A DNA stretch of 64,000 nt from Chloroflexi bacterium 54-19 (GTDB lineage Bacteria > Chloroflexota > Chloroflexia > Chloroheliales > Chloroheliaceae): contig MKTJ01000035.1 of assembly GCA_001898225.1 (NCBI GenBank), forward strand, positions 32,258 through 96,257. The letters are read 5' to 3'. This document shows positions 1-9,647 of the stretch, one piece after another (position 1 is the stretch's first letter; the number at the start of each line of letters is the position of its first letter). The translations under genes were made by a program, and so were the position numbers. The notes under the pieces are model-generated. The model did not search any database and was not told where the DNA came from. It saw only the letters and a program-made list of their open reading frames with translations.

Positions 1-89
1 CAAATTATTTATTGATGGATAAACTCAAGACCTGGAGTTTTTAGGTTTTGCGAAGTGAGGCAAATAGACCTGACAATGGAGATGGGAAA

Positions 90-887
90 ATGAGCCGGGA
101 ACAGGCGGAATTTCTAAACATTCGGTTCGAGCGAACGGGACCACGGGCCGACCTTATCATTAACAGGCCGGAGAAACGCAACGCCCTCAACGCAGCCACT
201 ATCGCTGAACTTTTGCGGGCTTTCGAGATTTGCAAAGCCGACCCGGCGGTGCGGGTGGTGGTTTTGAGTGGGGCCGGGGATAAAGCCTTTTGCGCCGGGG
301 CTGACCTGGCCGAGAACATGCAGCCAATGAACGAATATTTGCGGCTTGTCCAGCGTGAAAACTTCACCGGGTTGTTTAAAATAATCCCGAACCTGGGCAA
401 ACCGGTCATCGGGCAGGTCCAGGGGTTGGCCCTGGCGGGGGGGTGCGGGCTGGCGGCTTCCTGCGACTTCGTTATCGCCAGCGAGACAGCCCGTTTTGGC
501 ACGCCCGAAGTCAATGTCGGGCTGTTCCCGATGATGATTTCAGCTATTTTGCTGCGGAACCTGGGGCGCAAGAAAGCCTATGACCTGATGTTCACCGGGC
601 GGCAAATTGATGCCCTGGAAGCCGAGCGTATCGGCCTGGTGACAAGGGTAGTGCCCGCCGCGCAACTAAAAGCCGAAGTTGACACCCTGGCCGCTGATTT
701 AGCCGCGAAAAGCCCTGCTGTCCTCAAACTGGGCAAAGATGCCATCCAGAAGGCCGACCAGATGCCTTTTAACGAGGCCCTAGATTACCTCTCGACCATG
801 CTTTCGATGAATTTCCTGACCGCCGACGCCAAAGAGGGCATGACCGCTTTCCTGGAAAAACGCGCCCCAGAGTGGAAGGGCGAGTAA
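90..887 (+). CDS. Enoyl-CoA hydratase/isomerase family protein (crotonase fold)
   Basis: Cytosolic crotonase-superfamily enzyme acting on an acyl-CoA, 265 aa, the usual length. The CoA/oxyanion-hole segment AFCAGADL is at residues 66-73, and the second segment GGCGLAASCD is at 117-126, followed by TPEVNVGLFP (138-147). Glu140 matches one catalytic Glu of classical hydratases. The other, in the GGG-x-E-L position, is Gly120 here, so plain 2-enoyl-CoA hydration is uncertain and an isomerase or other crotonase reaction is possible. The ATG at 90 is chosen over an in-frame start at 48 because GGAG lies 8 nt upstream (78-81) and homologues begin near here. It stands alone; the next gene is on the other strand. 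Confidence 0.85.
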   Translation: MSREQAEFLNIRFERTGPRADLIINRPEKRNALNAATIAELLRAFEICKADPAVRVVVLSGAGDKAFCAGADLAENMQPMNEYLRLVQRENFTGLFKIIPNLGKPVIGQVQGLALAGGCGLAASCDFVIASETARFGTPEVNVGLFPMMISAILLRNLGRKKAYDLMFTGRQIDALEAERIGLVTRVVPAAQLKAEVDTLAADLAAKSPAVLKLGKDAIQKADQMPFNEALDYLSTMLSMNFLTADAKEGMTAFLEKRAPEWKGE

Positions 888-1046
888 TCAGAAGTCAGAA
901 GTCAGAGGTAAGTTTCAAGAAAGTTTTGAATCTGGTTGTAATTTTAGGAGTTTGATAGTAATACCTTGCCGGATTCTAATTTCTGAAAAGGTCTTGAATC
1001 GAATTGGTAATGATAATTGCCGTTAAACCCTCTGACTACTGACTAC
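888..1046. repeat. Inverted-repeat-flanked 159-bp intergenic element
   Basis: The segment between the crotonase and galE stop codons is bounded by an imperfect 18-nt inverted repeat: 891-908 against the reverse complement of 1029-1046, 16 of 18 matching, each built from GTCAG-type units. Inside, TTCAAGA (914-920) can pair with TCTTGAA (992-998). The right arm runs into galE and supplies its TAG stop (1036-1038). The segment is richer in A+T than the flanking genes. It could be a small non-autonomous element (MITE-like) or simply a repeat-rich spacer. Confidence 0.45.
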
Positions 1047-2022
1047 TTTTCCGATGCCATTCGTAAGCGGTGCGGACCATATCTTCCAGAGTATAACGAG
1101 GCTGCCAGCCAAAGTCGTGCCGGGCTCTGCTGCTGTCGGCCCAGATTGCCACCGGGTCGCCGGGTCGCCCAGGCAATTCTTTGACCGGGAAATCTTTTCT
1201 CGTTACCCGCTTGACCATCTCGACCACTTCCCGCACAGTCGTACCCTGTCCCGTTCCCAGGTTGTAAACGCCGCTCTCGCCATCGTTTTTGAGTTTTTCC
1301 AGGGCCGTTATATGAGCTTCGGCCAGGTCGCTGACATGAATAAAATCGCGGATACAGGTGCCGTCCCTGGTCGGGTGGTTTGTGCCCATTATCGAGAAGG
1401 CGGGCGATAATCCCAGGGCCGCTTTGAGGGCCAGCGGTATCAGGTTGTTTGTAAGATTCCAGTCCTCGCCAATCTGACCTTCAGGCGCGGCCCCGGCGGC
1501 GTTGAAATAACGCAGGCTGACGCTTTTGAGGCCGTAAGCCCGTTCGTACCAGGGCAACGACTGCTCAATCATAAGCTTGCCTTCCCCGTAAGGGCTTTCG
1601 GGCCGCAGCACGTTGTTATCCTCGGTGACCGGCACCACCTGCGGGTTGCCATAGACCCCACCTGAAGACGAAAAGATAAAGTATTTGATGTTGTGACGGC
1701 TCATGCGGTCGAGCAGGTTGAAGGTGCCGCCGACATTGTTGGCAAAATATTCGGCGGGTTTATTTATCGACTCGTTACCGCGTTTGTAGGCCGCGAAATG
1801 AATGACCGCCTCGATTTGATGTTCCTCGAAAAGACGGTCGAGCAACCTGATTTCACTGACACTACCCACCACCAGTTTATCCAGAACCCCCAGGTTTTCG
1901 AGAACTTTTTTTGAGCCGAATTCGAGAGTGTCGAGGATAACCACCGAATGTTCGCGCAGCAGCAATTCCCGGACGGTGTGAGAGCCGATGTACCCCGCCC
2001 CGCCTGTAACAAGCACTTTCAT
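1036..2022 (-). CDS. galE: UDP-glucose 4-epimerase
   Basis: Cytosolic NAD-dependent epimerase interconverting UDP-glucose and UDP-galactose, supplying galactose for envelope glycans. It is 328 aa, an extended short-chain dehydrogenase. The NAD-binding GGAGYIG is at residues 7-13, the catalytic Ser lies in FSSSGGVYG (117-125), and the YxxxK pair is Tyr145/Lys149 (SPYGEGK). The start overlaps the stop of the upstream minus-strand gene by 4 nt, with AGGA about 8 nt ahead, so the two are translationally coupled. The last codons and stop fall in an inverted repeat shared with the downstream spacer. A UDP-GlcNAc/GlcA epimerase cannot be excluded from the motifs alone. Confidence 0.9.
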   Translation of the reverse strand: MKVLVTGGAGYIGSHTVRELLLREHSVVILDTLEFGSKKVLENLGVLDKLVVGSVSEIRLLDRLFEEHQIEAVIHFAAYKRGNESINKPAEYFANNVGGTFNLLDRMSRHNIKYFIFSSSGGVYGNPQVVPVTEDNNVLRPESPYGEGKLMIEQSLPWYERAYGLKSVSLRYFNAAGAAPEGQIGEDWNLTNNLIPLALKAALGLSPAFSIMGTNHPTRDGTCIRDFIHVSDLAEAHITALEKLKNDGESGVYNLGTGQGTTVREVVEMVKRVTRKDFPVKELPGRPGDPVAIWADSSRARHDFGWQPRYTLEDMVRTAYEWHRKSSQ

Positions 2023-2399
2023 ACGGCGGTTCCTACCAGTTCTTCGAGGGAGTAAAAAATTGGCTGGCCCAGGGACCGGGCCAGTTCAACCATCGAGTCC
2101 GCCCCTGCTGAAGGACCACCAATCCGCAGACAGGCGTCACAGCGCCGGACCAGCCTTTCCGAGACCGGGTGAAAGATTTCGTTAAAAATGGGGTCACCAA
2201 CTTGGTGGGAGCCAGCCGTCTGAATGAGGGGTAGGGCAAACCATTCGCCCAGGATTGGCAGGTGACCTGCCCGGAAAAGTTTGAGGGCTACCCGGTTCAT
2301 CGCGGCCAGGTTTTCCACGATTAAGGTCGGGTCGTCGTCAGTGCCGGAGCGGTAGGGCCCGGCCACCAGTACCAGCAAACTTTCGGAATTTGGCTTCAT
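2019..2399 (-). CDS. Nucleoside 2-deoxyribosyltransferase-like protein (DUF4406-type)
   Basis: Small protein of 126 aa with the architecture of the nucleoside 2-deoxyribosyltransferase superfamily. It begins with VAGPYR (residues 12-17, the phosphate/ribose loop) and ends with the segment GADSMVELARSLGQPIF, whose Glu sits where the family nucleophile lies. Family members cleave N-glycosidic bonds of nucleosides or nucleotides; the substrate here is unknown. It is translated with galE (4-nt overlap), so a link to nucleotide-sugar metabolism is possible but unproven. No strong Shine-Dalgarno precedes the ATG. Confidence 0.65.
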   Translation of the reverse strand: MKPNSESLLVLVAGPYRSGTDDDPTLIVENLAAMNRVALKLFRAGHLPILGEWFALPLIQTAGSHQVGDPIFNEIFHPVSERLVRRCDACLRIGGPSAGADSMVELARSLGQPIFYSLEELVGTAV

Positions 2400-2580
2400 T
2401 TGTTTTATTTTCCATTTCTTTTCTTATCTTAAACTGACCAATCCTAGTAAATCACTTCCCGGCTAGGAAGATTCCTGCACAGGCTATGAAGTTTCATAGT
2501 TTTGGCCTTTACAGGTTGGATTAAAGATGTTTGAATGGTCTGGTAAAAAAACCTATTATGAGCATTTGAATTGAGAAAAT

Positions 2581-4848
2581 ATGCGAAGTGAGAAATTTGG
2601 ACGGCTTCTAAAGGGGGCTATCGGGAGTATCGTTGCCCACGAAGGTAAGACCGCCCCGGTCGTCGAGGAAGAACTGGGCCAACAAATGGGCCTCAGTCCA
2701 GCCTCGATACAGCGATACAAGGCCGGGCATATTCCGCCGGATAGCCGCAATCTTGAAATCCTGGCGGCGGCAGCGATCCGGCGTGGGTTTCTTAACCGCC
2801 AGTGGTTAGCCGAATTTCTCCAGGCAGCCCGTTACTCCAATCCGGCCCCTTTTATGAACCGGATTTACCCACCCGTACCGGAACCAGGTTCGCCGGGTAA
2901 AAATGCGACTACCTATTCCAACTTACCGGCTCCGACCTACGGCAAGTTTATCGAACGAAACCAGGCTTATGCGGAGATAGTCGAGGGTTTGCAGCAGCGT
3001 TCGGCAGTGGTTGTGATAGTCAGCCTGGGTGGAATGGGTAAGACCAGCCTGGCTCGAGAGATTGCCGGCGATTACCTGGCCGGACGGGTGGCTGTCCCCC
3101 GGTTCCGGGCGGTGGTCTGGGTTAGCGACCAGGCCCATCCCGGCGCAACCACCCTGAACGTGGTGTTGGATGAAATCGCCCTGACCCTCGATTACCCCGG
3201 CCTGGTCCAGGCTGAATTTTCTTCAAAACGGCGCGATGTTGAAAATCTTTTGCGGCGCCAGGCGGTCCTGCTGGTGGTGGACAACTACGAAACCATTATG
3301 GACCAAGCCCTGGCGGACTGGTTGGTCCGGTTACCTGAACCGAGCAAGGCCCTTGTAACCAGTCGTGAGCACCTGGTTAAATTTCGGCGCAGCAGTTGGC
3401 CGGTTGAACTTGAAGGTATGAGCCGGGAAGAAGCCCACCGTTTTTTGCAAGAAAAAGTGGCCGCTCTCAAAATGGACCAACTGGTGAAAGAAGTAACACG
3501 GCTTGACCAGCTAATTATTTTAACCGGGGGTAGCCCCAAGGCCCTCGAATTGGCCCTAGGTCAACTGAAATACGGCCACCAGACGTTTGCCCAGGTAATG
3601 GACAGCCTGAAAGCGGCCCATGGCGAAATCTTTGATGACCTGTTCCGGCGAAACTGGGCCAGCCTTGGGGAAGTGGAACTTGCCGTTTATACGAGCCTAC
3701 CGCTTTTTAGCGACCCGGCAAGTACCGAAAGCCTGGCAGCAACGGCGGGGGTATCTCTTTCAAGGGTGGAGCAGGCCCTGGATAATTTAACAGGGATGGG
3801 CCTGGTGGATTTGCAAAAGGTGGCCCTGTATGAGTCGCCTCGTTACAGCCTGCACCCGCTCAGCCGGGCTTTCGCCCAGGCCGGGCTGGTGGAAAAGCCT
3901 GACTTTGAAAGAATGGCCCGGCAGCGCCAGCTAGAATGGTATAGCCACCTTGCCGGAAAGGTCGGGTACGCCTGGGACGACTTATCCCGCCTGGAAATCC
4001 TCGATGCCGAACAGGAAACTTTGCAAAATGTAATTCGCCGGGCCGCTTCAAATCGTCATTATTCGTTGCTTTTGGAGTTAATCCAAGGGGTCGATTATTA
4101 CTTTTACATCCGGGGGTCGTGGCGCGGCCAGCCCGACCTCGGTTACCTCAGGATTGAAGCGGCGGCGGGGTCAGGCGACACCCTTGAGGAAATCAAAGCC
4201 CTGGCCCTTTACATCCAGGCGTTGTGCCGCCAGCAGCCCCTAGACGAAGTTCCCCCATTCCTGAAGCGGCTGGAAGATTTAAGCTCGACCCTGGCCTTAC
4301 CAGACGAAACACTTTTCGAGGTTCAATATACGCTCGGTCTGTATGCGATGGCCCGGCAAGATTACGGCGAGGCTATGAAAACCTGGCAGGATAGCCTCGG
4401 ACTGGCCCGGAATATTTCGGCCAGGGCTTATGCGGTTGCCAGGGGTTACCTGGCTATCTGTTTTTACCGGCAGGGCCAAACTGATGCAGCGGAAAGTTTG
4501 TGGCAGGCGGTCCTGGCCGATACCGACGCGGGTGGGTTCTTACGTGGGGCCATAAGTTCGCGGATTGGGCTGGCCCGGCTGCGCCTGGACCGGCATGAAC
4601 CGGAACCGGCCCGGACTTTGCTCGATGAGGCCGCTCAACTGGCGGATGAATACCAGGACCGCGAACGAAGTGCCGAGATATATAGTCTCTACGCTCGTTA
4701 TTATTCTTTGCAAGGAGATAAGGCAGCGGCCCGTCAGTTCGCAGCCAGGGCCAGGGATATTTTCGAGCGGCTCGGCAGGCAAAGTGACCTGTCTGATATT
4801 CGCACCTTTTTAGCCTCCCTTGAGGATGGCGCTACCGGGTACGAATAA
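2581..4848 (+). CDS. HTH-NB-ARC-TPR protein (STAND NTPase)
   Basis: Multidomain signal-transduction ATPase of 755 aa. Residues 1-85 resemble a helix-turn-helix region (LGQQMGLSPASIQRYKAG, 32-49). A linker leads to an NB-ARC-type NTPase: the P-loop is GGMGKTS (150-156), Walker B is VLLVVDNYE (229-237), and a TSR sensor is at 260-262. A winged-helix-like region follows, then alpha-helical TPR-like repeats from about residue 500 to the C-terminus. STAND proteins oligomerise on ligand sensing; known relatives are transcription regulators (AfsR/SARP-like) or immune sensors. No effector domain is visible, so the HTH is the likely output. The gene is isolated, with minus-strand galE behind and rpsB ahead. 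The ATG start has only a weak upstream SD. Confidence 0.8.
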   Translation: MRSEKFGRLLKGAIGSIVAHEGKTAPVVEEELGQQMGLSPASIQRYKAGHIPPDSRNLEILAAAAIRRGFLNRQWLAEFLQAARYSNPAPFMNRIYPPVPEPGSPGKNATTYSNLPAPTYGKFIERNQAYAEIVEGLQQRSAVVVIVSLGGMGKTSLAREIAGDYLAGRVAVPRFRAVVWVSDQAHPGATTLNVVLDEIALTLDYPGLVQAEFSSKRRDVENLLRRQAVLLVVDNYETIMDQALADWLVRLPEPSKALVTSREHLVKFRRSSWPVELEGMSREEAHRFLQEKVAALKMDQLVKEVTRLDQLIILTGGSPKALELALGQLKYGHQTFAQVMDSLKAAHGEIFDDLFRRNWASLGEVELAVYTSLPLFSDPASTESLAATAGVSLSRVEQALDNLTGMGLVDLQKVALYESPRYSLHPLSRAFAQAGLVEKPDFERMARQRQLEWYSHLAGKVGYAWDDLSRLEILDAEQETLQNVIRRAASNRHYSLLLELIQGVDYYFYIRGSWRGQPDLGYLRIEAAAGSGDTLEEIKALALYIQALCRQQPLDEVPPFLKRLEDLSSTLALPDETLFEVQYTLGLYAMARQDYGEAMKTWQDSLGLARNISARAYAVARGYLAICFYRQGQTDAAESLWQAVLADTDAGGFLRGAISSRIGLARLRLDRHEPEPARTLLDEAAQLADEYQDRERSAEIYSLYARYYSLQGDKAAARQFAARARDIFERLGRQSDLSDIRTFLASLEDGATGYE

Positions 4849-5213
4849 ACCTTTTTTTTAACCAAAGTCGAAGAAACTCTATTCCAATTATAAATGCCTG
4901 TGAAATTGTCCACCGGGAAGGAGATTTCTCGCTGCTCTCGAAATGACAATTTGGAAAGCTGTACATCAACTTAAGGGCGTTTTTCGGAATTCCGTTCAAC
5001 GTTTAACGTTGTTTCGGTTAACTTGGGAAGTTGATTTACCAAGCTCAAAGTGCTATAATACCAGGCGGTGTTTTGACTGCACCAACACTGATTTTGTCAA
5101 ATAAGCACGCTATCTGACCGCCCGGTCCGTGTCAGGCCGCCCGAAAAAGGACTGATAACCGGCAGAATGACGATAGCGGAAGTCTAACGATTTGAAAGGA
5201 AATAGAACCAATA
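4849..5213 (+). promoter_or_regulatory. rpsB upstream region: promoter and long leader
   Basis: A 365-nt gene-free stretch. It contains a sigma70-type promoter TTGATT (5031-5036), 17-nt spacer, TATAAT (5054-5059), predicting transcription from about 5066 and a leader of about 148 nt. The leader can form alternative pairings, for example GGTG 5067-5070 with CACC 5080-5083, or TTTGAC 5072-5077 with GTCAAA 5096-5101. It also carries two similar GC-rich blocks near 5118-5150. A copy of the dispersed CGTTG/CAACG repeat (4994-5023) lies just upstream of the -35. The SD-like AAAGGA (5195-5200) is 13 nt from the ATG. Confidence 0.65.
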
Positions 5214-6281
5214 ATGGTTGCTACTATTAACGACGCCCCCGTTTCGACCACGACAATCCAGGCGCGCCCCCTTGCCACGATTGAACCCAACATGACCCCC
5301 GCCCAAATCATGAAGATGTTGCTGGAAGCCGGCGTCCACTTTGGTCACCAGACTAAACGCTGGAACCCCAAGATGCGCCCTTACATCTTCACTGAGCGCA
5401 ACGGCATTCACATCATCGACCTGGCCCAGACCGTAACCGGCCTGGAGCAGGCGGCGGCTTTCGTGGAAGAACTCGCGGCCCAGGGCGGCAAGCTTCTTTT
5501 TGTCGGCACCAAGAAACAGGCCCAGGACGTTATCGCCGAGGAATCTACCCGTTGCGGGCAGTTCTTTGTGAACAAACGCTGGCCCGGTGGTATGCTGACC
5601 AACTTTAACACCACCCGCACCCGCTTGCGCTACCTGGGTGAGTTAGAAGCCCAGAAGGCTCGCGGCGAGTTCGAAATGCGCACCAAGAAGGAAGCCAGCA
5701 AGCTCAACGAGCAAATTCGCAAGTTGACCGAAGTGCTGGGCGGTATCAAAGGCATGCCCGACCTGCCGAGTGCGATGTTTGTTATCGACCCGCACAAAGA
5801 ACGCATCGCCATGCTGGAAGCCCTGCGGCTGGAAATCCCGGTTATTGCGATTGGTGATACCAACGCCGACCCGGACGAAATTGATTATGTGGTCCCCGGC
5901 AACGACGACGCTATCCGCTCGATTAAGATTATTACCGCTCGCCTGGCCGATGCCTTTATCGAAGGCACCAACCGCCGCGAAGCGACTCGCGCCGAGCAGC
6001 AGTTGAGCGAGGAAGAACACGGCGGGCGGGGCGACCGCAACGACCGCGACCGTGGCCCGCGCCAGGACCGGGGCGACCGCAACAACCGTGGTGGCGGTGG
6101 CCGCAATGACCGGAACGACCGCGGCCCGCGCCAGGACCGCAACAATGACCGTGGCCCGCGCCAGGGTCAGGGCCAGCACCGGGATAATGCCCCGGCTCAG
6201 CAGGCTCCTGCCGCCCCTGTAGCGGAAGCGGCTGCGCCTGCGGCGGCCCCGGAAGCGACTACCGAAGGCGAGAATAGCTAG
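5214..6281 (+). CDS. rpsB: 30S ribosomal protein S2 with long disordered C-terminal tail
   Basis: Small-subunit ribosomal protein, 355 aa against a usual 230-260. The core runs from [19 protein letters not shown] (residues 36-54) to about 262, including FVGTKKQAQ (96-104) and [10 protein letters not shown] (121-130). There is an N-terminal extension of about 27 residues. Residues 269-355 form a low-complexity tail, first Arg/Asp/Asn/Gly-rich with repeated RGPRQDR units, then Ala/Pro-rich and acidic. The tail resembles RGG-type RNA-binding disordered regions; a role in RNA contact is inference. It heads the rpsB-tsf-pyrH-frr-uppS block, with the promoter at 5031-5059 and a structured leader that may allow feedback control. 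Confidence 0.95.
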   Translation: MVATINDAPVSTTTIQARPLATIEPNMTPAQIMKMLLEAGVHFGHQTKRWNPKMRPYIFTERNGIHIIDLAQTVTGLEQAAAFVEELAAQGGKLLFVGTKKQAQDVIAEESTRCGQFFVNKRWPGGMLTNFNTTRTRLRYLGELEAQKARGEFEMRTKKEASKLNEQIRKLTEVLGGIKGMPDLPSAMFVIDPHKERIAMLEALRLEIPVIAIGDTNADPDEIDYVVPGNDDAIRSIKIITARLADAFIEGTNRREATRAEQQLSEEEHGGRGDRNDRDRGPRQDRGDRNNRGGGGRNDRNDRGPRQDRNNDRGPRQGQGQHRDNAPAQQAPAAPVAEAAAPAAAPEATTEGENS

Positions 6282-6329
6282 TTTTAACAGCGAAGTTGTT
6301 CGCTGAATCTGAAGAACCAATCGTAGCGT

Positions 6330-6354
6330 GGGCCGACGGTATTTGAGTCGGCCC
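6330..6354 (+). terminator. Hairpin between rpsB and tsf
   Basis: GGGCCGAC (6330-6337) and GTCGGCCC (6347-6354) form a perfect 8-bp stem with a 9-nt loop. No clear U-tract follows, so it is more likely an attenuating or RNA-stabilising hairpin that sets the rpsB/tsf ratio than a full terminator. Confidence 0.5.
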
Positions 6355-6413
6355 GCCTTGTGCCTTTGAGAAGTTACGAACTAAATTTTTATTATTTACA
6401 GAGGAGATTACAA

Positions 6414-6950
6414 GTGGAAATTTCGGCTCAAGCGGTGAAGGCGCTTCGTGAAGAAACCGGCGCTGGCATCCTGGAGTGCAGGAACGCCCTGGCGGCAAGC
6501 GAAGGTGACGTTAAAAAGGCCAAAGCCTGGCTGGAAGAACGTGGTTTGAAGAAGGCCGAGAAAGTTACCGGTCGCGAAGCCAAACAGGGCCTCATCGAGA
6601 CTTATGTCCACCAGGGCCGCGTCGGCGCGATGGTGGAAATTAGCTGCGAAACTGACTTCGTGGCCCGCACCGAGGACTTCCAGAAGCTGGCGAAGGATGT
6701 AGCCCTGCACGTGGCCGGGTTGAGCCCCAAATACGTTAGTGTCGAGGAAATCCCGGCGGACGTGATTGAAGAAGCCAAAAAGGATTTTGGGGACAACCTC
6801 AACAAGTTCTACGAAGAAAACGTTTTGTTGAGCCAGCCGTTCGTGCGAGATGCCAAAGTCTCCATCGCGGACCTGCTTACTCAGGCCAAGGCTAAACTGG
6901 GCGAGAACATTGTTATTCGCCGCTTCATTCGATACGAACTGGGCAAATAA
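6414..6950 (+). CDS. tsf: Elongation factor Ts (short form)
   Basis: Nucleotide exchange factor for EF-Tu in translation. The N-terminal UBA-like domain holds VKALREETGAGILECRNAL (residues 8-26), and the exchange motif TDFVA is at 80-84. At 178 aa it is the short EF-Ts with a reduced core, as in Thermus and several Chloroflexota. A GTG start at 6414 is preferred to an in-frame start at 6360 because GAGGAG (6401-6406) lies 7 nt upstream and homologues begin at this residue. It follows rpsB after 132 nt containing a hairpin and is followed by its own terminator-like hairpin. Confidence 0.95.
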   Translation: MEISAQAVKALREETGAGILECRNALAASEGDVKKAKAWLEERGLKKAEKVTGREAKQGLIETYVHQGRVGAMVEISCETDFVARTEDFQKLAKDVALHVAGLSPKYVSVEEIPADVIEEAKKDFGDNLNKFYEENVLLSQPFVRDAKVSIADLLTQAKAKLGENIVIRRFIRYELGK

Positions 6951-8047
<1,097 letters not shown>

Positions 8048-8216
8048 CTTATCCGGGCGACCAATCGAGTGGCCCGGTCAAGTTGGCCGTTCGGCTGGCC
8101 GTTCAGGTCCCTACCAGCAGTTAGCCGCCAAGTTGGGAGGCAAAGAGGCTATCCCAGGGCAAATTCTCCCGGCTCCCCGCCAGGCTGGTTGCCCAATGAG
8201 AAAGAAGGAAACATAT

Positions 8217-8774
8217 ATGATTCAGGACGTTATTTCGGAAACAGAAGACAAAATGAAGAAGGCTATGGATGTTTTGCGGCGCGACTTGCAAAATATCCGC
8301 ACTGGCCGGGCTGTACCCGGTCTGATTGAGAAGTTGCCGATTGAGGTTTACGGCACTACAACCCCGCTAAACCAGCTTGGCAGCGTCACCGCTCCCGAAG
8401 CCCGCCTCCTGGTGGTCCAGCCCTGGGACAAAAACACCATGAGCGCCATCGAGAAATCTATCCAGAAGTCTGAACTGAACCTGACTACCAATAACGATGG
8501 CAAAGTCATTCGCATCCCGATTCCGCCACTCACCGAACAGCGCCGCAAGGAACTGGTGAAGGTCGTGCGTAGCAAGGTCGAGGATGCCAAGGTGACCGTC
8601 CGCAACATCCGGCGCGACCACCTGGCCGACCTCAAGGAGTATTTGCAGGAGAAACTTATCAGCGAGGACGAGGATAAACGCGCACACGAAAAGGTTCAGG
8701 GCCTGACGGACAAGTATATCGCGGAAGCTGACGTTATCGGCCATCACAAGGAAAATGAAATTTTAGAGGTATAG
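8217..8774 (+). CDS. frr: Ribosome recycling factor
   Basis: Releases the post-termination ribosome with EF-G. It is 185 aa, the family's standard length. Recognisable parts are the N-terminal helix MKKAMDVLRRDLQNIRTGRA (start of domain I), the domain II stretch PIEVYGTTTPLNQLGSVTAPEARLL, and the C-terminal helices with RRKELVKVV and VRNIRRD. The ATG at 8217 is chosen because AAGGA (8205-8209) is 7 nt upstream and the family starts here; an in-frame extension back to 8133 would add 28 non-homologous residues. pyrH ends 169 nt upstream; uppS begins 9 nt downstream. Confidence 0.95.
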   Translation: MIQDVISETEDKMKKAMDVLRRDLQNIRTGRAVPGLIEKLPIEVYGTTTPLNQLGSVTAPEARLLVVQPWDKNTMSAIEKSIQKSELNLTTNNDGKVIRIPIPPLTEQRRKELVKVVRSKVEDAKVTVRNIRRDHLADLKEYLQEKLISEDEDKRAHEKVQGLTDKYIAEADVIGHHKENEILEV

Positions 8775-8783
8775 GTAACAGCA

Positions 8784-9599
8784 ATGTTCAAATTCAGACC
8801 GGCCTCGAATTCTGGCAAATCCGGGCCCGCCGCGTCCCAGACTCCTGTACCCACAACCGAGGAACTGGTCGAACTGGGTCTTGACCCGGCCACGATTCCC
8901 CAGCACATTGCTATTATTATGGATGGCAATGGGCGTTGGGCTAAACAGCGTAATCTGCCCAGGGTCGCGGGACACCGGGCCGGGGCCGAAAACATCCGGC
9001 GAATTGTCGAAAGCTCGATTCGCTTCGGGGTCAAGTACCTGACCCTCTACGCCTTTTCCACCGAAAACTGGAACCGGCCAGAGGAGGAGGTCAGCGCCCT
9101 GATGACTATCCTGGGTGAGGTCCTGGAGCGGGAAACGCCCAAGCTTCACGCCGAGGGGGTTCGGATAAATCACCTGGGCCGGTTGAACGGTATGAGTCCA
9201 CACCTGCAAAAGGGTATTTTGGAGGCGACAGAGAAGACCCGAAACAATACCCGGCTGACTTTGAACGTTTGCTTTAACTATGGCGGGCGGCTCGAAATCG
9301 TGGATGCGGTCCGTAAAATTGTCGCGAAGGGTATCCCTGCCGACGAAATTACCGAGGAAACAATCAGCCACCACCTCTATAATGTCGATATTCCCGACCC
9401 GGACCTGATTATTCGGACCGCCGGGGAGCAGCGCCTTTCCAATTATCTTATCTGGCAGGCCGCCTATAGCGAATACTGGTTTACGCGCTTGAACTGGCCT
9501 GATTTTGGCAAAGACGAGTATCTCCACGCTCTTAAAGAGTACGCGGCCCGTTTGCGCAAGTTTGGCAAGACCTCTGACCAGGTCCAGGGTAAAGCCTAA
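8784..9599 (+). CDS. uppS: Isoprenyl transferase (undecaprenyl-diphosphate synthase family)
   Basis: Cis-prenyltransferase making the polyprenyl diphosphate carrier for peptidoglycan and other glycans, cytosolic face of the membrane. It is 271 aa. HIAIIMDGNGRWA (residues 41-53) holds catalytic Asp47, LPRVAGHRAGAEN follows, and IIRTAGEQRLSNYLIWQ with YSEYWFT form the C-terminal diphosphate-binding region. About 28 low-complexity residues precede the conserved domain. It follows frr by 9 nt. In many bacteria cdsA and dxr come next; here a strong terminator ends the unit. Confidence 0.93.
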   Translation: MFKFRPASNSGKSGPAASQTPVPTTEELVELGLDPATIPQHIAIIMDGNGRWAKQRNLPRVAGHRAGAENIRRIVESSIRFGVKYLTLYAFSTENWNRPEEEVSALMTILGEVLERETPKLHAEGVRINHLGRLNGMSPHLQKGILEATEKTRNNTRLTLNVCFNYGGRLEIVDAVRKIVAKGIPADEITEETISHHLYNVDIPDPDLIIRTAGEQRLSNYLIWQAAYSEYWFTRLNWPDFGKDEYLHALKEYAARLRKFGKTSDQVQGKA

Positions 9600-9622
9600 A
9601 CGGCTAAATATTTTGGTTATAA

Positions 9623-9647
9623 CCCCGCTTGTGAAGGCGGGGTTTTT
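9623..9647 (+). terminator. Rho-independent terminator after uppS
   Basis: CCCCGC (9623-9628) and GCGGGG (9637-9642) form the stem around an 8-nt loop, followed directly by TTTTT. It ends the pyrH-frr-uppS unit. Confidence 0.88.

Noticed and set aside
41..571. Minus-strand ORF of 176 aa opposite the crotonase gene
   Set aside because: It overlaps a well-supported gene and reads as its antisense shadow, with no family match.
2581..4848. STAND protein as a known anti-phage (Avs) system
   Set aside because: No nuclease or other effector domain and no defence neighbours; the evidence supports only a STAND NTPase.
5643..6320. Minus-strand 225-aa ORF over rpsB
   Set aside because: Antisense to the repetitive S2 tail; biased composition explains the long open frame.
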